A stretch of 64,000 bases of DNA from Tetraselmis striata (GCA_006384855.1 VCJN01002039.1:124001-188000), one strand, 5' to 3'. Shown: positions 1 through 13,700, counted from the stretch's first letter. A program made the numbers and translations. The notes: a model not told the origin generated them from the letters alone.

Positions 1-1352
1 TGTGGATATTGGCACACTACCATGTCATCGCTGATTGGCCTCTGCACACCACACCACTTGCCCATCTGGCTGTGATTGTTGCCCTTCCGGTGGCGCCAAC
101 ATAAGAAGCAGCACGGTTTGATGTATGAGATTACAAGTACACTCCCAATGGCGGGCAGCGCCATGGGTGAGCTGCAAAGCTGGCGTCATTGCCAATTAGA
201 CACTGCCCCTTGGTTTATCGTTGGCTCAACCAGCCGATTCTCACTCTCTAGACGATGTCATCACATGGCTATCCCTCACATTGTGCAATTACATACTGAA
301 GCACTCAGCACCCCCACTTGCCTCTTTGCACTAAAACACCGTGTTCAGATGATTCCGTTAATAAGGAGGGGTGACATACAATGAAAGCGTGTGCACACGG
401 TAGGCATCCTGATAATTATTGCCGCCCATTTGCTGCCCAGCGCCGTCTCAAAGCCAGATATTGGGTATCAGCAGTTGCAGTATGCCTCCTCTGATAGATC
501 AGCAGCATTTCAAATTTGAATTGGAAATGTTTGTCGGCTGTAGATTGCCAGTATTCCTCAGCAGAAACAGACCAATAGTGCACGGGACTGATGACATGGG
601 AAATACAGCGACAGTAGGTACCCGTAGACTACTGATGTCAAGATTCAAACAACATAGCAGGATGAAAAGGAAGCTGCGCACTCCTGCTCATTTGGTGGTC
701 CGATAATGAACGCTGGCTGCTTCTTCAACCAGCGCCGAACAACAACGATCTCCACTGCTGGGCGAATCTTGCTTTTGGTAAAGAACATCCCTACGATATG
801 TTACTCATATATTAACAAATGATGTACAAAATACATACCGGTACATCGGCATAGTGGATTACATATTCGGCAATATATCACACTGATGAAAAAGGGGTTT
901 ACTTTAATTCATGTAGTGCTACTGATTGTTACACAAACGAGAGATGATGCACATGCATCACACGATGGGTATATACTGATATCTCACGTTATCTGTCTGT
1001 ACCATAGAGAAATACATTTTTTCAGCAACTAAATGGGTACGCTGTCAATATGTAAAGAATATATGTATTCTTTAGCTGTCATCTTCTGGCCAATGTAAAG
1101 CAGGTAGCAGTAGGGGAATGAGCACTGTCTCGTCGCAAGTGGTAGGAACCGGATTAAATATCGCAGAGGAGAAAATTGTCAAGTAAAACGTAACCCTAAA
1201 TGATATTATAGTCGCAATAATTTTGTATGATATAATGGTATAAAAAAGATTACGACCACTATATATCGAGCAGCAGAAGTAGACGACTACCCCGCACGCG
1301 CGCCAGCATAGCAGTCGCGACAACATACACCTCCCCACAGAAAATTGCCCCC
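1..1352. other. No gene seen
   Basis: Only short unrelated open frames on both strands, no splice-consistent coding run and no recognisable motif. Base composition is more AT-rich than the gene-bearing parts of the window. Confidence 0.5.
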
Positions 1353-2705
1353 CAAAATCACACAACACGCGGGAATTCCATGTTGCGCGAGTATACGGCA
1401 ATCTTATGGGTTGCCATTCCACCAACCGCAGGAACACTCAATAGCCACTGGGTGAATTGTCTTAAATTGGTAAATGTCGATTATTTTGGCGCGGAGAAAT
1501 GGGCGATAAAGTGGTGGAACAACTGCAACAGCGCAACAACTGCGACAGTGAACAACTGCAACATTTTTAGCACTGAAAGTGGGTTCAGAGCATATAAATA
1601 ACGGTTACTGGCAAGTATATGTGCGATTTTCTCCCAAATTCGCCGACAAATAGTTGTGTCATGCGACCACTCCGTGATTTTAATTGAGTAAAAATGAGTC
1701 TCTCCGCGACAGGGTACATGAATCTGAGCGCTGCCAGTGTGAGAAAAATGCTGCAATTGCAGTTTTGGGAAGTGTGCCAAGAGGCATAACTTCGCGAAAC
1801 GGTGTCGGATTGAGGCGCACGAGGTCGCGTTGGAAAGCGCATGGCAAAAGCGCCTCCGCATCGGTCAAGGAACTTCAGTACCCGGATTTGTGCGCTCAGA
1901 ATTGCTATTTGCTAACGAATAAGGCAGGAGTCTGCGAGCCCAAAAACTTGTTTCAAACTTCGGAGCCCAATGTTAGGCCCCATTATGGGCACCTGGGTGC
2001 AACCCATAGTGCCGCAGATTCGAGCCCACTATAGTTCTCAAGTAGATAAACAACTCTGCATTATGGCGTTTCCTCACATTTGCAGATTTTTTTGCTCTCA
2101 ATGCGTAGAAATAGCTGCAGTTTCGCAGTAATAGTGTTATGGCACAATCCCTATCTTTCCTCCCCACCTACAGCGCTGTGTCGTGGCAGCAGCGCATCGG
2201 AAGGACTTTGATATGGGCTATCCACATGGTGAAGCTTGGGCCACGTCGCGAGTCGCGTGCTATGCTACCAATGGACTGCAGCCCTTGCCCTTTCGAGCAC
2301 TGCCAAAATTGTAGGGGTAGTGGCACGTGCACGGCTGCAATGCCATGTCCTCACCCAAATGGCATAACACTCCCGCAATTTGGTTATTTACTATCATATT
2401 ATCCGTGCGTGAAAGCTTGTGAGCATGCGCAACCCCATGAAGCTGAACCGCGAGCAATCACATTATGCAATTTTCTGTTGTTGGAAAACGGCATTTTCTA
2501 AATGTGAGCGGAAAGACCACTATAGAAAATGATGCATATGCGGGACGTTCGGAGGGTGCGCTGCAACCAAGATAGTGGAAGCTGATCTTCGGTATAAATA
2601 GAAGACTATACTTGGTTTCGGCCATATGCTAGTGCGCAGCGATGCGCCCACATGCAGATTCGTGTAGGGCTAAACTTTTGTGGGAAAGTGTAAAATATAA
2701 CAGCA
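1353..2705 (+). repeat. Direct repeat copy A (~1.35 kb)
   Basis: Aligns by eye over its whole length with 2884-4206, offset about 1.5 kb. Shared landmarks in the same order are the CACAACACGCGGGAATTC block (1361 and 2908), the TTATTTTGGCGCGGAGAA block, a GAGTAAAAA..ATGAGTC block, GTTAGGCCCC.TATGGGCACCT, and the end block CATATGCTAGTGCG..GCGATGCGCCCACATG. The copies differ by many substitutions and small indels. No frame is conserved between them, so this looks like a non-coding or non-autonomous mobile unit and not a duplicated gene. Confidence 0.75.
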
Positions 2706-2864
2706 TTATATTCCGCCGGCGCCGTATAGTACCGTCGTGGTAGCACGGGTAGCAGATAACATAATGTACCGTACCTGCCACACAATATATGTTATTATAC
2801 AACTGTACTGGTAGGTATGCCGCATGTATGTATGTAGACCCCCCCCGCCCCCACAAAAGTCTTG

Positions 2865-2887
2865 CCCCCCCCCCCCCCCCCCCCCCC
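2865..2887 (+). repeat. Poly-C tract (C23)
   Basis: Uninterrupted C run just before copy B of the direct repeat; a second, shorter C-rich run lies at 2839-2852. Confidence 0.9.
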
Positions 2888-4206
2888 ATAACCACCACCA
2901 ATTCACACAACACGCGGGAATTCACTGTTTGCGCGGTTACACGGCAATACTATTGGATGGCATTCAACCAGCCGCAGGTGCGCTCAATAGGCAATGAGTG
3001 CACCGTCGGTTATTTTGGCGCGGAGAAGTGATAACGCGGTAGAACAACCGCAATAGTGCCCCATTCTTAGCATTGTAAGCGAGTTCGGAGAACATAACGG
3101 TTGTTGGCAAGTATAGGTGCGATTTTCTTCCAAATTCGCAGGGATAGGGGTATCATGAGACAACTCCGTGTTTTTTATTGAGTAAAAAATGAGTCGACGC
3201 GAGAGGGTACATGAATTTGAGCGCCGTCAGTGTTGAAAAATATAAGTGTGGCAATCGCAGTTTTGGGAGGTGTGTCAAGAGGCCTTTTTTTTTGAAACGG
3301 AGTTAGATCGAGGAGTACGAGGTCGCGTTGGAAAGCGCATGACATAAGCGCATTCATACTAGTCAGGGGACATACATTGCCCGGATTTTCACGCTTAAAA
3401 TCACACATCTTAAAGGTCGGCAATAGCCATTTGCTGATGTTTAAGGGGTCTGCGAGCCCATAACATGTTTCCAAACTTTGGTGGAGACCAATGTTAGGCC
3501 CCGTAATGGGCACCTAGGCGCAGCCTATAGTGCCTCAGACTGGAGCCCACTATAGGTCTCAAGTAAACAAACAACTATTTATTATAGCGTTTCCCCAAAT
3601 CAGCAAGCATTCCTTTGCGAGTAATGCGTAGAAATTTCTGCGAGTTCGCAATAATCGGTGCTTCGGCACAATGCCTACCTTTCCTCCCACACCTCACGCG
3701 CTGCGTCGTTGCAGTAGTGCATCGGAAGGACTTTGATATGGGCTATCCACATGGCGAAGCTTGGGCCATATGGCGAGTCGCGTGTTCTGCTACCAATGGA
3801 CTACAATTTTAGGCACTTTTGAGCATCATTGGCAAACCTGTAGGAGAAGTGACGCGTGCACGGCTGCGATGCCACGTCATCACCCAAATGGCACGACACT
3901 CCCACAATATACTCGTTTACTATCATATTATCCGTGCGTAAAACCCCATGAAGCTGAACGCGTGCAATCATATTGTGCAATTTTCTGTTGAAAAGCGGCA
4001 TTTATTCACCGTGAGCGGAAAAAGAGCACTACATAAAATGATGTATCAGCGCGACGTTTTGGAGTGTGCGCTGCAACCAAGGTCATGGAAGCTAACCTTC
4101 GGTATGAGTTAAAGCCTACACGTGGTTCTGGTCATATGCTAGTGCGCCGCGATGCGCCCACATGAAGATTCGTGTAAGGCTAAACTTTTTGTGGGAGAGA
4201 ATATCT
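2884..4206 (+). repeat. Direct repeat copy B (~1.32 kb)
   Basis: Second diverged copy of the unit at 1353-2705, same orientation. The sequence between the copies (about 2706-2883) has no counterpart upstream of copy A, so the pair is a near-tandem duplication or two independent insertions of one family. They could be solo long terminal repeats; target-site duplications were not found. Confidence 0.75.
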
Positions 4207-5091
4207 ATAGAATTATTAAGTTTGTATTAATAATTAAGGGTTTAAATAATATCTGTTTAGAATACCTAATAGCGCAAGGTACCGGTACTATTTTGAAAAA
4301 CTACAACAGCGCGGATACAGTATAATTACATTTAAAACAAACAATAAATAAAAGATCCAAAGCAGTAGGCCTGCGTGGGTCGTACTTGATGCTAGCTTGG
4401 GAACTCGTACCCGTATATCTCGGGTTGCGGGCCGCTTTTAGTTTGGCGGCTTGCTGTGTTGATCTTTTAGTAAAATTAGTACTGCTTTTAGCGGTGGATT
4501 TGTTACCGGCCTTTTGTATTTCACACCCGTATATCTCCATTATGCATAGCACACAAACTGATACACAGCGCAGCAACGACGATGCAAAGTCGTAGAGAAA
4601 TGAGAAGCATCACCACGCGAACGAAATCACTACTCGTGCCGCGGCAACGACGACCAGCAGAGGGCGTGCCTTCTCAGCAGCAGGACACTACCACTGCATC
4701 CTCTTCTCCGAGCAACTCTCCCGCGACTCTCCCCGTGTAACCAACCCCAGCACACGATACTTCCCTGCCTTCTGTCGCCAAGCAGTTTAGTGCGCGTAGC
4801 AGCGACTACCGGGGCGGAGCAGCCCGAGGTCGTCAAATAAAACCGTACTGATCGGTCACGGCACGCCCTGCGCAGCCGCCACAGATTTGGCGAAAGAATA
4901 CCCCGGCACAGCTGCGGAGCCAGATACGACTTGTGACGGCGGGATCCGCCTGGACTGTCGCACTGGTCGCATAGTCCTGGTGCCTGGGACGCCGCGGCGG
5001 CGTGCTCAGGGACGAGGTCGCCGGAGAGGGCACTCGAGCGGCTCTCGCAGGCCCGCAGAGCCCTGATTCAGGTGCTTGCCGGCGTTGAGCG
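4207..5091. other. Intergenic, upstream of GCFC-like gene
   Basis: Starts AT-rich, contains one copy of the dispersed repeat described at 4421-4530, and becomes GC-rich from about 4600. Presumably holds the promoter and 5' leader of the gene starting at 5092; no TATA box could be assigned with confidence. Confidence 0.4.
4421..4530 (+). repeat. Dispersed repeat family R3, copy 1
   Basis: Matches the reverse complement of 16081-16185 closely (GGGCCGCTTTTA..GGCGGCTTGCTG.GTTGATCT.TTAGTA..AGTACTGCTT.TAGCGGTG), and its 3' half matches 24901-24955 in direct orientation. Contains a short self-complementary stretch around GCGGGCCGC. Confidence 0.7.
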
Positions 5092-8000
5092 ATGGCGTTC
5101 AGACAGCGCAATTTCCGGAAGAAGGTGGAGGGTGTGGGCGAAGGTGAGCAGGCCCCCAAGGGAGATGACGTCAGGGAACAGGAGGCGGGTGGCGGTGCGG
5201 GCATGGTGGCGCCCGCGGCCGTCAGGGAGAAGAAGAAGAAGAAGGAAAAGGGGAAGGAGCGCGCGCGGGGTGCAGCCGCGGGGCTGAGCTTCCACGAGGA
5301 GGAGGGCGAGGAGGAGGATGCGGAGCTGGCAATGAAGCTGAAGAAGAAGAAGGACAAGGCCGCGAAGAAGGGGAAGATGCGCGTGGGTGCGGCGATGCCG
5401 CAGTCCACAGCCTCTTCTGCTGGCGCACAGCGCTCGGGCGAGGGTGAGCAGCCCCCCCCCCCATTGGGTCCTCCCTAATTGCACACTCCTCATCCACTTT
5501 GTCCACAGCTGATACTTGCGGCTAGGAGCGCGTCATGCACGCGGCGTGGGGTTGCTGAGTGTGCACTGTCGCCACCCAGGTGAGTACTCGGTGGACCGGC
5601 TGCGCGAGCTGCAGAAGAACGCTATCAGCATCTCCACCGCCAGCCTGGCGCCGCCCCCGGAGAAGCCAGCGGAGCCGCTCATCAAGCTATCCGGCAGCTT
5701 CAAGCCTTCGGGCGCGCCGCAGGAGGGTTCCCCTCCGTCTCCTCCGCCAGAGGTAACCCTCCCCTTCCCAGGCCGTGTCTGGATTCTCGGCACAAGCATA
5801 TCCATCTTATGAACCGGAATTTGGGGTGCAGCCCATGGACGCGCTGGGCGAGAATCCACTCCCACCACCGCCACGCAAGGAGGCTGGCGCAGCTTCAACA
5901 GGTGCCCCCCCCCCCCCCCCCCCTTTCCCCCTTTCTCTCACCCGATGACAAGAAGCTGTCTCTGAGGACGAGAATGATGCACTCCTGCCATGGCTCAGGT
6001 GGCGCTGCGGGGCGCACTGAGGATGAGGAGGACGGTGACGATGGTGGTGACATCCCGGATGAGGAGACCATTAGGTGTGGATTCGAAGCCGCCCGCCCCA
6101 CTCCCCTTACAGCCCTGCCATCCAGGGCGGAGACATGGGGAGGGTGGGCTCCCGGATGCTTAGCCCCCCTCCCCCTCACACCCGCCAGGCGCGCAAAGGC
6201 CAAGCGCGAGCGGCTGCGGAGGGCGCAGGGCGCAAGCGACTACATCGCGCTGCATGATAGTGGCGGTGACGCGGAGATTGTGCGGCGCGACCGGGACCGC
6301 GACGGCAGCGGCTCGGAGGACAGCGGCGACGACCTGGATGCGGACCGCCGGGTGCAGTTCATCGGCGGGCCGCCCGCGAAGCAGTACGTAGTGGACCGCC
6401 CATACTGCATGGGAATGGGAGGGCTCCAGCTGGTGCATGGGGAGGTGGAGGAGACGGGGGGGGGGGGGGGGGGGGGGAGGTTTAAGGAGCGCCCACGGCC
6501 ACCGTGCGTAGGAACGGCGGCAGCGTGTTTGCGCACTCGGCGCCGGTGGCAGAGGAGGAGGTGGATGAGGAGGACGGCTGGGTGGCGGAGCAGATCCGGA
6601 AGGTGCGCCCCTGCCTCGTGGACTGGGATGGGCCGCTGCCCTTATAATAACCAAGGCGGGGGCGGGGGGAGGGAAGGGAAGCGCGCAGTGTGGCAGCGAG
6701 GCGAACCCATGCCAGAGGCTAAACGCTGGGACCGCCTCTGCTTCCGCTTCCCCCTGTCTACATGCCGTCTCTTGGGAGGACAATTGATGGCTTATCGCCT
6801 CTTGGTTGCCTGGCTGGCTGCAGGGCACGGGCGGCGCCGCAGGGCTGTATGAGGCGCCACAGAGCAAAGCCGTGCCTCGCCAGGGAGTAGCGCCGCAGGT
6901 GCATCGCCGCTCCATGCCCCTGTCAACCCCCCCCCCCCCCCCCCCCCCCCGTTTGCCCACTTTCTCTGGCACCCCCACGCTGTTAGGGGGGAGTACTACC
7001 GTTTCCCACCATCAAGCTGCAGCGCCACAATGCAATGCTGTCATGTCCGGTGGGTAGCGCATGGTGCTGCGACTGCCTAGTTCACAATTTGGCCGGAATT
7101 CAATGTGGCCGGACAGCAGCGTCGCCGCACAGGAATAACAGTGAATTGGTGGTGCAGAAGTAGTGGTGGCTATGTCCCCCCCCCCTCGAGACACGCGTGT
7201 ATGCGTACATGTACCACTGTGCACATGTCATACATCTTTATATGTATATATGTATGTATGTTTACATGTGTGTGTATACATATGACTATATCGTTGGCGG
7301 CTGGGCGTGTGTGGCTGTTCTGCCTCCTGAAACCTGTGACCGCCACAGCGCACGCCGGGCTCGGCAAGCACTGCCGACACGGCGGCGGCGGTGATGGAGG
7401 CGCTTCGCACAAACTGCAGCCGCTTGGCGGACAAGAAAAAACATGCGGCGCGCAACCTAGGGAGGACCAAGCAGTCGCTGCAGGTGCGCCATTTTAGGGG
7501 CCCTTTGTGGGGACGAGGGACCAGCTTGGATGGGAGCCACTGGGTCGGCAGAGCGGGACAGGTGTGTGATTGTGTGTGTGTTTGGGGGGGGGGGGGGGGG
7601 GGGGGGGGACTCCTGGGTGCTGAGCCCCGGCGTCGTGTGTCCGCAGGAGTCTGTCGGGGCAGTGAGCTCGCTGGAGGAGCAGCTGGGGGCCTCCAAAGAG
7701 AAGTACGCCTACTGCCAGGAGGTCAAGGCATACATCGCGGACCTGTGCGAGTGCCTACAGGTGCTCCCCCGCACCCGGCCCTGCGTGTGCTATTCCTGCG
7801 GACACGAGGTCGCAACGACCCAACGGTTTGTACGTGTATTTGTGCATGGGGTATCCAGGGTGGCGCCTGCTGATGCCGAGGCGCGCTCTTCTCTGTCTGC
7901 CACAGGAGAAGACGGCAATCATCGACGAGCTGGAGGTGCACATGATGGAGGCGCTTCATAGCCGAGCAGAAACGAGGCTCAAGGAGCGCCGGCTCGAGGA

Positions 8001-10779
8001 GGAGGAGCGCGCCGCGCCGCTGGAGGCCGCTGTGTCGGAGGCGCTGCGAGTGCTGTCGCAGGTGTGTACGCCATGGGGCTGCAGCTGGATTTCTGGTAGC
8101 CACAGGGTGGGCGGACAAGGCAGCGGCGCGCTTCCTGGGCTGTGAATGCCTCACTAAAGCTCCGCTCGTCCGCATCCCTACGCGCCCCCCCTCCTCCTTC
8201 CCGCACTTCCTGGCACTGCGCAGGGCGGCGCACCCGAGGAAGCCACCCGCAGTGCACGCGCTGCAGAGGAGGCCGCGGAGGCGGCGTTGCTTAACGGCCT
8301 TGGCACCGAGCTGGACGAGTTCGGGCGCGACATGAACGTGGAGAAGCGCAAGGACGCGCAGAAGCGGGCTAGCAAGCGCGCGCAGCGGCGGGAGGTGCGT
8401 GCCATCGTCTCACACCGCCTTCTCTTCGCCCCCCCCCCCCCCCCAAACTCCCCTTCAACCCCTCCTTGCTCGAATTGTGCTTGCCTCACATTGCGGCCCA
8501 GGGGGGAGAGGGGGGGGGGGGGGGGGGGGCTGATGGCAGCCTCGGGGCGCTTGTGCGCAGAAGCTGCAGAGGAAACGGCAGGCAGCGGCGGGGCGGCGGG
8601 AGCCGGGCTTCGGGGAGTCGGCCAGCGAGGAGAGCGAAGGAGAGCTGGAGCACTACCGCCGACGGCTGAAGGACGTCCAGGCGGTGCGACACCCCGCGGC
8701 ATCTGCCTCAGTCCCCCTCCCCGGCGCTCCCCCTTTGTCTCCCTCGCCACATATTTCCTTCCCACCCTCTTTTGGCTCATATGTCCTTCCCCACCAGGCC
8801 TGCGACACCGTGTTCAAGGATGCGGACGACGACTTCTCCAGCGTGGCGGCCGTGAAGCGCCGACTGGAGGAGTTCAAAGCCAGGTTGGTCGAGCTCATGA
8901 CCACTCGCTGCTGCCTGCTCCCTGAATCCATCCCAACAGATGGACCCCATGGCGCAGGTTACTGACTATTACCCCTTCCCTTTCCCCCTTCATCCTCTCA
9001 CACTTCACACAGGTACCCCAAGTACTATCAGCAGGCTTACGTGCCCGCCAGCCTGCCGGCGCTCTTTGCGCCCTTTGTGCGGCTGGAGCTGCTGACGTGG
9101 GAAATGCTCGAGCTGCGTTCCAGCCTGGACAAGATGAAGTGGTGAGGATAGGCCCCTCAATTTGCGGATTTAATCAAGAGAGGCGACTGATGCTGATACT
9201 GCTGGTGATGTTGCTGCTCATGATGATGATTTTTGTGAAATTGGCCTGACGTGTGCTGTTGACGCGGCGGCGCGCAGGTACCAGCAGTTGTTTGATTACG
9301 GCATGGGCGAGGGCTGCGCCGGCGATGATGACGAGGACAACGAGCTGGTACCGCAGATCGTGCAGAAGGTGGTCTTGCCGCACGTCAGTAAGGTGCGCGC
9401 CAACCCCCGCCCTAGCGCCCACCGCCTCGCAACGGTGTCCTGTTTGGCTGAGGTGGCCCGCTCAAGGACTGATGTGCCCATATTGCCCCTGGACCTGCTG
9501 GCCGCAGATGCTGCGGGAGTGCTGGGACCCGCGCCACCCCGGGCACAGCCGCGCGGCACGGAAGCTGCTGGGAGATATGCTCATCTACATGGAGCCGGAC
9601 AACAAGGAGTTTCAGGACATCTGCCAGGTGCGGCCCTCGTGCTGGCTGCCACCTGACTGTATGTGCCACCACCGCCGCCTTGGACATCCAAGCCCAAAGC
9701 TTGACCTCAATGCATAGGGAACAACAATGCATAGCAAATCAAGTCATTTCTTTCTGGTCCCGCGGACCGTGTCTCATTGTACAGGCAATCCGCTGCCAGA
9801 TTTTCTTAATAGTTTCTTTGATTGGGGTGGTGGATGTGGAGTTGCAGCCAGCTCGGGCCATGTCGTTGAAGCATGTTATACTTTCTAGCTAATTTGCGGC
9901 CACCAATCCACATCATGCATGGTCTACCTGCAGGGGGCATCCGGACCTCAGCCCACAAAGCTGCAACCAACTGCCTTGCGAGCAAATCACCCAGCTGACC
10001 GCCCGCTCCTGCTCCCACCCACAGGGGGTGCTAGTGCAGCTGCAGCACGCGACGAGCGTCTGCCAGCTGCCGGCCTGGCCGCCGGCGGCCACATCAGTGT
10101 GCCCAGCCGCTGCGGAGCTGCAGGCATATTCCTTCGGCGTGATGGTGCGCATGATCGGCAATATCGGCATGTGGGACGGACTCCTGGCGCCGCAGCCGCT
10201 GCAGGAGATGGCCCTCACCAGGCTGGCAGTGGTGCGCCTGGCTACCACCCAGCCGCCCGCCCAAACCTCCATCAGCAACCGAATTACTCAACACATCACG
10301 TCAAGGTTGCTACTGAGTTACAGAGGTGCATCGCAATACTCTTGTGAAAGGGCGGTGGCTAAGCGAGTGAGTCTGTGATTCTGTGCCCCGCGCAGCGCTG
10401 CCTCCCCTACATCCGGTCGGCCGGCAACGACATCACCCTGGGCCTCGAGCGCCTGGATCGCATCTGCAGCGCCCTCCCTCGGGCCTGGTTTCCCAAAGGG
10501 GTGTCTCCACCTACGGCCGCCGCCCCACTGCGCGAGGCGGCCGAGTCGCTAGCGCGCTCCGCGGAGGCCAAGCGACTGGTAACCCCATCTCCTCCCTTCC
10601 CCTTTCCCGCCTTCCTAACCTGCCCTCAAGCACCCTTACGTCGCCCCCCACTTGGCCCGGTGCAGGATGGGCGGTGGAGGGAGGAGCGGGTGAAGTCCGC
10701 GTCCAGGTTGGCGCAGCTGCTGACCCAGTTTGGCAGCCCGCAGCGGGCGGCTTCCATGGCGGGCCTCGCTGCTATGTAG
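5092..10779 (+). CDS. GCFC/PAXBP1/ILP1-like GC-rich factor
   Basis: Nuclear protein of the GC-rich sequence DNA-binding factor family, which in plants and animals associates with spliceosome disassembly and transcription. The start MAFRQRNFRKK fits the family's basic N-terminus. Clear blocks follow: an acidic LSFHEEEGEEED segment, SVDRLRELQKN (exon 5580 on), DIPDEET, an Arg/Lys-rich AKAKRERLRRAQG, GWVAEQIRKG, and then the GCFC core with a long coiled coil and YIADLCECLQEKTAIIDELE. Good exons lie at about 7646-7759, 7906-8060, 8224-8395, 8560-8681, 8798-8881, 9013-9141, 9278-9391, 9507-9626, 10025-10230, 10396-10578 and 10665-10779 (stop TAG). First exon 5092-5443 joins 5580 in phase. Frame breaks by one base near 5771 and 5998 (GG runs). 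Exon joins between 6440 and 7330 are uncertain because of poly-G and poly-C runs. A TGTAA motif lies at 11116. Confidence 0.82.
6457..6478 (+). repeat. Poly-G tract inside GCFC-like gene
   Basis: Long G run between exons of the GCFC-like gene. Similar runs of C occur in the same gene near 5906-5922 and 6929-6950, and of G at 7584-7608 and 8512-8529. Where the run ends decides the apparent reading frame, so any polyglycine or polyproline read from it is unreliable. Confidence 0.85.
7237..7275 (+). repeat. TATG/TGTA microsatellite
   Basis: Imperfect TATATGTATATATGTATGTATG repeat inside an intron of the GCFC-like gene. Confidence 0.7.
7584..7608 (+). repeat. Poly-G tract (about G25)
   Basis: Uninterrupted G run in the intron just upstream of the GCFC exon that begins at 7646; preceded by a TGTGTGTG run. 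Confidence 0.9.
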
Positions 10780-13700
10780 GCTCCCCGGGCAGGGTATAGC
10801 TCCTGGACTCTGCTGCGCGCCGTGCAGTTGCAGTGCCACGCATCAAGGCGATGCCGCCGCATGCTGTGATGGCTGCGAAGATACTGACCGGGCAATGACC
10901 AGCTATGAACCTGCGCAGAACCATGTCAGCAGAATCCGATAGCCGGTGCAGAAATATTGCTGCCAATCCTCATCACAAATTGACCCGGGTATTGCTCGAT
11001 CTTAACATGCGTGTACATACCGCTTCATACTTGCAAGAGATCGGGTATTTGCTGCAGGGGAATCATTAAGGGGTCACCCCAGTAGAGCTCGGGATCGCAG
11101 TAGTCAATGTTCTCCTGTAATTCCTACTCCCATGTACGGCAGTGACTATATGCCATGGAATACTTGCCTGAGAAGGCCAATAGATACCAGATGTTTGGCC
11201 TCTGATGTCAACACTGCATGCATCCAACGCAAGCATATGAATTGCGCGACATTCCATGTGCAAGCAGGAATAGGTAGTGTCACAAATTTCTCTCCATCGC
11301 TATGCGGCGCCTACCCTGTACTGCCCTACGCCACCCAAACAGGACGTGCAGGGCGGCTCAGCACTCGTACCCCTGGCAGGTGTGCAGTGAAAGCGGACTC
11401 TTCATGAATAGTATGCTTGTCACACTTTTCTGCTGCACATATCAACAATGAGTAGCGGGAAAGCACCGACAGATATGCCGACAGCAGAAAAATCGCAGCA
11501 TAGCACTGTAGCTGGGGGGCATTGCCAGAGACAAGCAGCACTGAAAGATGGAATGGGCCGATTGACGCTGGCCGATGTAATGACAGTTAATATGGCGCCA
11601 GGTTTCTACCTGAATCGTCGTCCCAGCATGCAATCGCTCCATATCCAAAATATCACAATATATCAAAGGGTTCTTCCAGTGGGGGTAGGGGGGGCATGTG
11701 CACATGGAAGTTATTGTGCAATGTTTTTGATGCTACACTTCAAAACTTGATCTGTCACGATGTCGTCCACATGCAGTGTTTTGACCGTTCAAACTGGGAG
11801 GGTTGAAGTATTGCACTGCGGTGCTGCGCCATCGTGTGGAGCAGCGGAGGCGTCTGTGTTTTCAGCGTCTCGGCATCCTACAGCATACTGGCAATTTATG
11901 ATCGTCCGCTATGCGACACTGTCAATTTTAAATTATTTGGTGTATCAAGCACAAGATATGCTGATATTATGTCGTACGGCGAAACATACACTTGGTAAAA
12001 GTGTATGTTACTGCCGCCGGTAAATCGTATCCATGTTATTGATGATTAACCAACAGAAAATCATAATCTGTGTGGATTAGTATATTGGACACCACAATAT
12101 ATCGCCCGGCGCGCGACGACGATGATATTATCGCCGCGCCCGTTTCGCCGTTGTCCGCGGCGCGGCCTCCATCACCATCCGTCTATGATACACACGAACG
12201 ACCCCGCGAAGCAGTAACTGTAGCCGCCGCCGAGGTGATGAGGTGTTTCGGTATAACCAAACAAAAAGTATACGCGCAGTCAGCAGTGGGCAAGCTGTCC
12301 TCCTTCGTACCCATCGGCACAGCAGCAGCCGGATGCAGAAGGCGAGGGCGCGCCGCAAGAAAGCCGGATGCTGCGGCGGACGACAGCGTGAAGTGGTACG
12401 GCGGCGACCTACTACGTTTGATGCCTATCGCATTGTCAGGTGCCAGACGAAGCCTAGATTGGGACGAATGCCACAGAGGGAACTCGCCAGTGATCGCCAG
12501 TGTATGCGCGCCGCGCCGGCAAAGATACAGTAGGGCGGCAGGGCCAACAGCGCAGCAACGTGGTGGACGAGAGACTCAGAGACGACAAGCTGGCTCGTAA
12601 GGGCCGCGGTTTTCACCGCTTAGCTGAGCCTACATGCACGTATTCGCTTCAGCTCAGGAGTTCGAGCCGCCGAAAGCATGCAGCACAGCGGCGTGATGGC
12701 CAGGGTGCCACGTTGGGTGGGGATTAGCGCGTGGCAGTTGGCTTGGCTGCGGGCCCTGGGAGATCATGTTGACCTGCTTTAGCGGTTTCATCGGAGCAGC
12801 AATAACAGCACGAGACACGAGACACGAGACACGAGAACGGGTGCGCGCGCGCGCGGGGGGGGGGGGGGGGGGGGGGGGGGAGTGGTAACAGCGAAGTTAA
12901 AGACGAGGGACTCCGTGTCGCAGTGACATTGTCGTACGAATTCATCAATTCCATCTGTATCGATGGTTTTTGCTTGTAAACACAAATCGAGCATGGGGAT
13001 CAGCACGGGGCGTAGCAGCTAGTAGTGGGCGGGTCGGATGAAGGGCTTGCGGGATGCTGCCCATTCTGCGCTCCATTGTAAACCCGTGACAGTCTTCAGG
13101 AAGCTGGCTACTAACCGTGGCGCAAGCGTGATGCAAGGGCGTCAAGCGGGCTGCCGCGGGCCGGCGACTGCGTTTGCCAGCGCTATTTATGCGTATGGAA
13201 CCCCCGTGCGGCTCTGGCAATCATACCCGCAAGGACAGTAGCAAGCAAGGGGCGCGTGAGTCCAAACGAACGCATGACCGTATAGCACCAATATACTGGG
13301 ACCCTGCGGAGCCTCTGACTGCAGCCGATGAAGTGGACTCGCACTGCGGGAGCTGGCCACGACCACAGCGCTGGTCCGTTACTAGGCGTCGCCTAATGTG
13401 CAGCAGATGGTATCGGACGAGCGGTCGCCTGTGCGAGCTCGCCGTTTGGGTCTTGGCCGGTCCTACGGATTCAACAGGAGGAGCTATCATCGGAAGAATA
13501 ACAGTGGGAAATCCACGCCGGACGATGAGCGGGCAGTAGTGTCAGAAAGTGGACGATAGCTGTGGACGCTGACACGGTGGGGGGGGGAGGGAGGGTTCCA
13601 TGCTCACCTTGGCGTCGACAGCACATGGCAGCGCTGGTCGGGAAGGATAAAGTTTTGAAGGATGATATTTTGTAGCGTTATGGTTATTTATCATTCTGTC

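Noticed and set aside
4833-5408. 191-residue minus-strand frame rich in Ser and Phe
   Set aside because: Antisense of the first GCFC exon, whose Lys/Glu codons read as Phe/Leu/Ser on the other strand.
5809-6852. 347-residue single open frame across the GCFC-like gene
   Set aside because: It runs through introns and poly-G, and only pieces (GDIPDEET, AKAKRERLRR) are in the true reading. The spliced exon model fits the family better.
12070-12600. 176-residue open frame (+)
   Set aside because: GC-rich patch where several frames are open together. Text is Arg/Ala-rich without domain or exon support.
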